Assembly: GCA_946886925.1 (NCBI GenBank)
Contig: CAMPJQ010000061.1
Coordinates: 1-9,782 of the forward strand
Source of the DNA: an uncultured Terrimonas sp.
GTDB taxonomy: Bacteria > Bacteroidota > Bacteroidia > Chitinophagales > Chitinophagaceae
Direction: 5' to 3'
DNA: 9,782 nucleotides
The stretch's first letter is position 1. Each line of letters begins with the position of its first letter. This document shows, piece by piece, positions 6,373 through 9,782 of this stretch. Both the position numbers and the translations under genes were made by a program. The notes beneath the pieces are model-generated. The model ran no database searches and was not told the origin of the DNA. It worked only from the letters and a program-made list of their open reading frames with translations.

Positions 6373-7368
6373 GTGACAGGCTCTTTTAAAACCAACACAC
6401 CGGTTAATATACTTTTATTGCTGGTATATGCATTTGTACTGAAATGGTATTCTTTTCTGCATCCTCATGTTCCACTGCCACAGGCAACGGATGGTTTTTT
6501 ATACTTTAAATTTTTGAATTTTCTGCTGCCTGCAGGCCGGTCCGTGCCTGTTATTTATCCATTTATTGTACTGATATTAACTTTAACACAGGCCATTACA
6601 TTTAATAACCTGATCAACAATGAAAAGCTCCTGCCAAAGCCGAATTATTTGCCGGCTATGGCCTACATTCTTATTACTTCTCTCTTTCCCGAATGGTGGC
6701 AGTTATCCTCTACGCTTATCATTAACAGTTTACTTGTTTGGGTATGGGATATGCTAAGCAGATTGTTTAATCATCCCCGGCCAAAGGCCCAGGTGTTTAA
6801 TGCAGGTATGCTGGTGGGGTTTGCTTCCTTCCTGTATTTTCCCGCCATTGGTTTTTCTATACTTATATTTTTTGCATTAATTACTTTAAGACCCTTTCAC
6901 CTGAGTGAATGGCTGGTGGCGATACTGGGCATCCTTACTCCTTATTATTTTTTGTTCGCTTTTCTTTTTTTAGGCAACACCTGGAATCCGCTTACCTACC
7001 TGCCTTCTATTTCTGTTAGCTTTCCCAAGTTTCAGCAGGACATATGGGCCTGGGGTGGGATTGTTCTTCTTATCGTTCCTTTTTTGATCAGTGGTTTTTA
7101 TATTCAGGGCAATATCTTAAGGATGCTCATACAAGTACGCAAAAGCTGGAGCCTTATGCTGATCTGCCTGCTTATTACATTGCTCATTCCGTTCGTCAAT
7201 TTTTCCTCCACTTTCGAATACTGGATTTTATGTGCCCTGCCTTTTGCTGCTTTTCACGGCTACACTTTTTTTTATGCGCAAAAGAAATGGCTTCCACCGG
7301 CCTTGCATTGGGTAATTGTTGTTTTTATCCTGGCATTAAATATATGGGTAAGCATATCAGGGGCTTAA
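6373..7368 (+). CDS. Polytopic inner-membrane protein, DUF6427-like
   Basis: A very hydrophobic protein of 331 residues with about eight to nine membrane helices (roughly 10-28, 58-78, 92-126, 143-170, 176-201, 217-243, 258-277, 282-300 and 310-330). The central block NAGMLVGFASFLYFPAIGF, followed by LITLRPFHLSEWLVAILG and ILTPYYFLFAF, resembles the Bacteroidota membrane family DUF6427; I am moderately sure. No function is known and no catalytic or transport signature stands out. Translation appears to start at GTG 6373; no ATG lies between the previous stop and this point in frame. It follows the exported-protein gene by 12 bp, which argues for one operon. The coding sequence ends at 7368, with no clear hairpin terminator after it. 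Confidence 0.75.
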   Translation: MTGSFKTNTPVNILLLLVYAFVLKWYSFLHPHVPLPQATDGFLYFKFLNFLLPAGRSVPVIYPFIVLILTLTQAITFNNLINNEKLLPKPNYLPAMAYILITSLFPEWWQLSSTLIINSLLVWVWDMLSRLFNHPRPKAQVFNAGMLVGFASFLYFPAIGFSILIFFALITLRPFHLSEWLVAILGILTPYYFLFAFLFLGNTWNPLTYLPSISVSFPKFQQDIWAWGGIVLLIVPFLISGFYIQGNILRMLIQVRKSWSLMLICLLITLLIPFVNFSSTFEYWILCALPFAAFHGYTFFYAQKKWLPPALHWVIVVFILALNIWVSISGA

Positions 7369-7478
7369 AGGTTTAGCCGGGTTAGTGAGTATTATACATG
7401 TAAAACGCACTCTTTCCCAGGTGTTACCTCATATTGGCAATTACAAATCCCATTTTTTAATTCCTATAAAATAATCCA

Positions 7479-8927
7479 ATGAGCGGAAAACATAAGCCCC
7501 ATAAAAATTCCTCGAGACGAAAATTCCTAAAAAACAGTTCCATTGCTGCCGCAGGTTTTTTTATTGTACCCCGTCATGTATTAGGTAAAGGATATATAGC
7601 TCCCAGCGATAAACTAAATATTGCCGGTATTGGAGCGGGGGGCAAAGGAAAGGGCGACCTTTCGTCATTTGCTAAAAGCCCCAACGTAAATATTGTTGCT
7701 TTGGTGGATGTGGATGACCGGCAGGCGGTAGAATCAAGAAAGAATTTTCCCAAAGCCAAATATTATAAGGATTTCAGGGAGATGCTTAACAAAGAAAAGA
7801 ACAATATAGATGCCTGTTCAATTTCTACACCCGATCATACCCATGCCGTTGCCACTTTGGCAGCTATGCATCTGGGTAAGCATGTGTATACGCAGAAACC
7901 CCTGACTCACGATATTTATGAGGCCCGCATACTGGCGCAGGCTGCAAAAAAATATAAGGTCATTACCCAAATGGGCAACCAGGGCGGATCGGGTAATGGT
8001 GTGCGACGAATGCAGGAAATATACGATACCGGTATTATTGGGCATGTAGATAAAGTGTTGGCCTGGACTAACCGGCCTGTGTGGCCGCAGGCCATTCCGG
8101 ATCCAAATACTTATAAGATTCCAAAGGAACTGGATTTTGATCTCTGGCTGGGCACTGCTCCCAAAGTAGATTACAAACCCAACTATTTGCCATGGAACTG
8201 GAGAGGATGGTGGCCCTATGGTACAGGCGCTTTGGGTGATATGGCCTGCCACATACTGGATCCTGTTTTCCGAATACTTCCTATTGATTATCCTGATTCG
8301 GTGGAATGTAGTGTAGCGGGCACATGGACGTTTATTCTGAAAGAAAATGACCATAACCCGGACTGGACTCCTTTTTCTACCAATATTCATTTGAACTATC
8401 CCCGTAAAGATGGGAAAGGCGACATTAAAGTAAGCTGGTATGATGGTGGCGTAATGCCTGAAGTTCCGGAAGAGTTATTACCGGGCGAAGCGTTTGGTAA
8501 TTCCGATGGCGGAGTAATGTTTATTGGCAGCAAAGGAAAGTTGCTGGGTGATTGCTATGGTGCTAATCCACGAATTCTGCCCCTCAAAGAAAATGCATTG
8601 CTCAACATTCCTGAAACGATTGTTAGGGTTCCGGATGAGGACCACTACCTGCAATGGGTAAACGCATGTATTGCCGGATACGGTAATGCGCAAACCAGTT
8701 CACCATTTGAATACGCGGGGCCGTTCACCGAAAGCATACTAATTGGCAATGTGGCCATCCGTAGCTGGATGCTCAGGGATAATCCCACAGGCAGGCGTAC
8801 CGCCGACAAATACAATGGACGTAAAAAACTGTTGTGGGACGCAGCCAATATGAAGGTTACCAATTACGACCCTGCCAACCAGTTCGTTAAACGCGAATAC
8901 CGCGAAGGCTGGGATTTTACCTTATAA
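7479..8927 (+). CDS. Tat-exported Gfo/Idh/MocA family oxidoreductase
   Basis: NAD(P)-dependent oxidoreductase of the glucose-fructose oxidoreductase / inositol dehydrogenase / MocA family, probably acting on a sugar or sugar derivative in the periplasm. The N-terminus has a clear twin-arginine motif, SRRKFLK (12-18), and a hydrophobic stretch SIAAAGFFIVP (21-31), so it is likely exported folded with its cofactor. The Rossmann fold begins at KLNIAGIGAGGKGKGD (45-60, with the glycine-rich loop) and continues through ALVDVDD (74-80) and SISTPDHTHA (114-123). The family EKP motif is QKP (139-141) here, with Gln in place of Glu. The C-terminal domain contains GTGALGDMACHILD (248-261), where His258 is the likely catalytic-site histidine. 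At 482 residues it has the length of the long Tat-dependent subgroup common in Bacteroidota and Planctomycetes. The ATG at 7479 is the natural start, just before the Tat motif. The substrate cannot be told from sequence; the convergent SIS gene also points to sugar metabolism. Confidence 0.92.
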   Translation: MSGKHKPHKNSSRRKFLKNSSIAAAGFFIVPRHVLGKGYIAPSDKLNIAGIGAGGKGKGDLSSFAKSPNVNIVALVDVDDRQAVESRKNFPKAKYYKDFREMLNKEKNNIDACSISTPDHTHAVATLAAMHLGKHVYTQKPLTHDIYEARILAQAAKKYKVITQMGNQGGSGNGVRRMQEIYDTGIIGHVDKVLAWTNRPVWPQAIPDPNTYKIPKELDFDLWLGTAPKVDYKPNYLPWNWRGWWPYGTGALGDMACHILDPVFRILPIDYPDSVECSVAGTWTFILKENDHNPDWTPFSTNIHLNYPRKDGKGDIKVSWYDGGVMPEVPEELLPGEAFGNSDGGVMFIGSKGKLLGDCYGANPRILPLKENALLNIPETIVRVPDEDHYLQWVNACIAGYGNAQTSSPFEYAGPFTESILIGNVAIRSWMLRDNPTGRRTADKYNGRKKLLWDAANMKVTNYDPANQFVKREYREGWDFTL

Positions 8928-8958
8928 ATAAATAACCGTTATATCCTGCTTTTTTAAT

Positions 8959-8994
8959 GGTCAAACCTGGATTTTTATAATTTCAGGTCTGACC
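8959..8994 (+). terminator. Hairpin, probable terminator after the Gfo/Idh/MocA gene
   Basis: GGTCAAACCTGG (8959-8970) pairs with TCAGGTCTGACC (8983-8994): an 11-bp arm with one A-C mismatch at 8964/8989, extended by a G-T and an A-T pair, and closed by an AT-rich loop. It begins 31 bases after the stop codon at 8927. The tract that follows (TGTTTCT) is only moderately T-rich, so it is not a textbook intrinsic terminator. The position between two convergent genes supports a termination role. The right arm also contains CAGGTC-T-GACCTG (8984-8996), a 13-bp near-perfect palindrome that could form an alternative dyad. Confidence 0.5.
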
Positions 8995-9024
8995 TGTTTC
9001 TACCTTGGTTTGAAAAGCATCCGA

Positions 9025-9050
9025 TGGTTTTTACGAGGGTATTAAAACCA
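9025..9050 (-). terminator. Weak AT-rich hairpin downstream of the SIS gene
   Basis: TGGTTTT (9025-9031) and AAAACCA (9044-9050) are perfect 7-base complements around a 12-base loop, lying 7 bases beyond the stop of the minus-strand SIS gene. It could help end that transcript, but the stem is AT-rich and no T-tract follows, so this is tentative. Confidence 0.25.
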
Positions 9051-9057
9051 AATTACA

Positions 9058-9780
9058 TTATACACCAGCTACTCTTTTCTTGTACTCCGCCAACGCTTCT
9101 TCAAGCCTTTGTTTGGCTGTGGTGTCACCAGGTACGTTATGTGAAGGATGAATGTGTAATTTTACACCTCTTTCGGCCAGGATCTCGGCTACGGTAGTAA
9201 CGGTCATCCACACACAGGTTACAAAAGCCATGGTTGAAACAGGCCCTATTTTATCCTGGTGATTTTTTAAAGGTACGCTGGCATCGCCGGCAGGTGCGCA
9301 GGTATCCACTACCAGGTCTGCAATTTCAAAAATATTTTTACCGCTCGAATGACGGGTTTGCTTTCCTTTGGCCTCGGCTGCAGATCCAAATGCAATAACT
9401 TTCATGCCTTGCTTTTTTGCTTCTAAGGCCACATCAATGTTTACATTATTAATGCCCGAATGAGAAAACAGCCACATCGTATCCCGCTTATCGAATGTAT
9501 GTCCTTTCATTATTTCCACACCATATCCTTCCACTCTTTCTAAAAATACAAACTGGTGTACGCCCATTTGCCCGGTAATATTGGTGAAGAAAGTAAGTGG
9601 CAGCTCTACTATGGGATGAAAGCCCACAAATCCGCCGATCCGCGGATACATCTCTTCAATAGGTAAAGTAGCATGCCCGCAGCCAAACGTATGCACCCAG
9701 CGGCCGCATTCAATACTGTCTGCCATTCTTGCCGCAGCATTTTTGATGTTTTCCAGTTGCGTGTTTTCAATTTGGTTCAT
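9058..9780 (-). CDS. SIS-domain sugar-phosphate-binding protein, UPF0309-like (5' end probably outside window)
   Basis: A sugar isomerase (SIS) domain protein of the UPF0309 / SIS_2 type. Visible marks, numbered from the ATG at 9780, are HTFGCGHATLPIEEMYPRIGG (30-50) in the first phosphate-binding region, LFSHSGINN (104-112) as the family S-x-S-G-x-N loop, TRHSSGKNIFEIADLVVD (142-159) and DKIGPVSTMAF (176-186). Such domains bind phosphosugars and either isomerise them, deaminate amino sugar phosphates or sense them in regulators; no DNA-binding domain is present here. UPF0309 proteins usually have about 15 more residues before the segment aligning with ENTQLENIKNAA, and the two bases beyond the ATG leave the frame open, so the true start is probably upstream of the window. 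The gene converges on the Gfo/Idh/MocA oxidoreductase. A role in sugar or amino sugar handling is likely; the substrate is unknown. Confidence 0.88.
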   Translation of the reverse strand: MNQIENTQLENIKNAAARMADSIECGRWVHTFGCGHATLPIEEMYPRIGGFVGFHPIVELPLTFFTNITGQMGVHQFVFLERVEGYGVEIMKGHTFDKRDTMWLFSHSGINNVNIDVALEAKKQGMKVIAFGSAAEAKGKQTRHSSGKNIFEIADLVVDTCAPAGDASVPLKNHQDKIGPVSTMAFVTCVWMTVTTVAEILAERGVKLHIHPSHNVPGDTTAKQRLEEALAEYKKRVAGV

Positions 9781-9782
9781 AA

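Noticed and set aside
7369..7478. Promoter or regulatory RNA upstream of the oxidoreductase
   Set aside because: The gap contains a short palindrome TACATGTA and little else; no TAnnTTTG element or extended stem is visible.
7818..8390. 190-codon minus-strand ORF inside the Gfo/Idh/MocA gene
   Set aside because: The opposite strand encodes a fully recognisable family protein across this interval; the antisense translation has no coherent motif and is a shadow of that gene.
1..9782. Mobile element, CRISPR, tRNA or defence system
   Set aside because: No terminal inverted repeats, transposase or integrase motifs, regular spacer-repeat pattern, tRNA cloverleaf or known defence gene was seen on either strand; coding covers nearly all of the window.

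Overview
The window looks like an ordinary chromosomal segment from a Bacteroidota bacterium, most likely the family Chitinophagaceae. This rests on several things: moderate-to-low GC, A-rich translation starts without clear Shine-Dalgarno sequences, a promoter of the Bacteroidota -33 TTTG / -7 TAnnTTTG type upstream of kup, and protein types common in that phylum (a Bacteroidota-style Kup, a DUF6427-like membrane protein, a Tat-exported Gfo/Idh/MocA oxidoreductase and a UPF0309-type SIS protein). The taxonomic call is inference from recognition, not from a database search.

Layout. At the left edge is an OxyR-type peroxide-sensing LysR regulator, cut at its 5' end, on the + strand. It converges with a minus-strand block that reads from right to left: a Kup potassium transporter, then two tandem membrane-anchored alpha/beta hydrolases that are clearly paralogous. 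The kup reading frame is broken: a 423-codon N-terminal ORF holding most of the membrane domain is followed, one frame over, by the last membrane segment and the cytoplasmic domain. Restoring a single base near 3333-3336 rebuilds a continuous Kup of about 650 residues.

A 229-bp divergent intergenic region separates kup from a plus-strand pair. The first gene encodes an exported protein of unknown function with a striking Tyr/Ser/Pro/Asn/Trp-rich insert. The second, 12 bp downstream, encodes a polytopic membrane protein resembling DUF6427. After about 110 bp comes a Tat-exported Gfo/Idh/MocA oxidoreductase. It converges on a SIS-domain (UPF0309-like) sugar-phosphate-binding protein at the right edge, whose N-terminus probably lies just outside the window. 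The 130-bp gap between these two holds a strong hairpin that is a credible terminator.

Functionally the window combines peroxide sensing, potassium uptake, an unknown envelope pair and probable carbohydrate metabolism. I see no rRNA or tRNA genes, insertion sequences, CRISPR arrays, phage genes or defence system. The most notable items are the kup frameshift, the uncharacterised exported protein with its aromatic low-complexity insert, and the tandem hydrolases next to kup. I found no convincing evidence for a novel multi-gene system.
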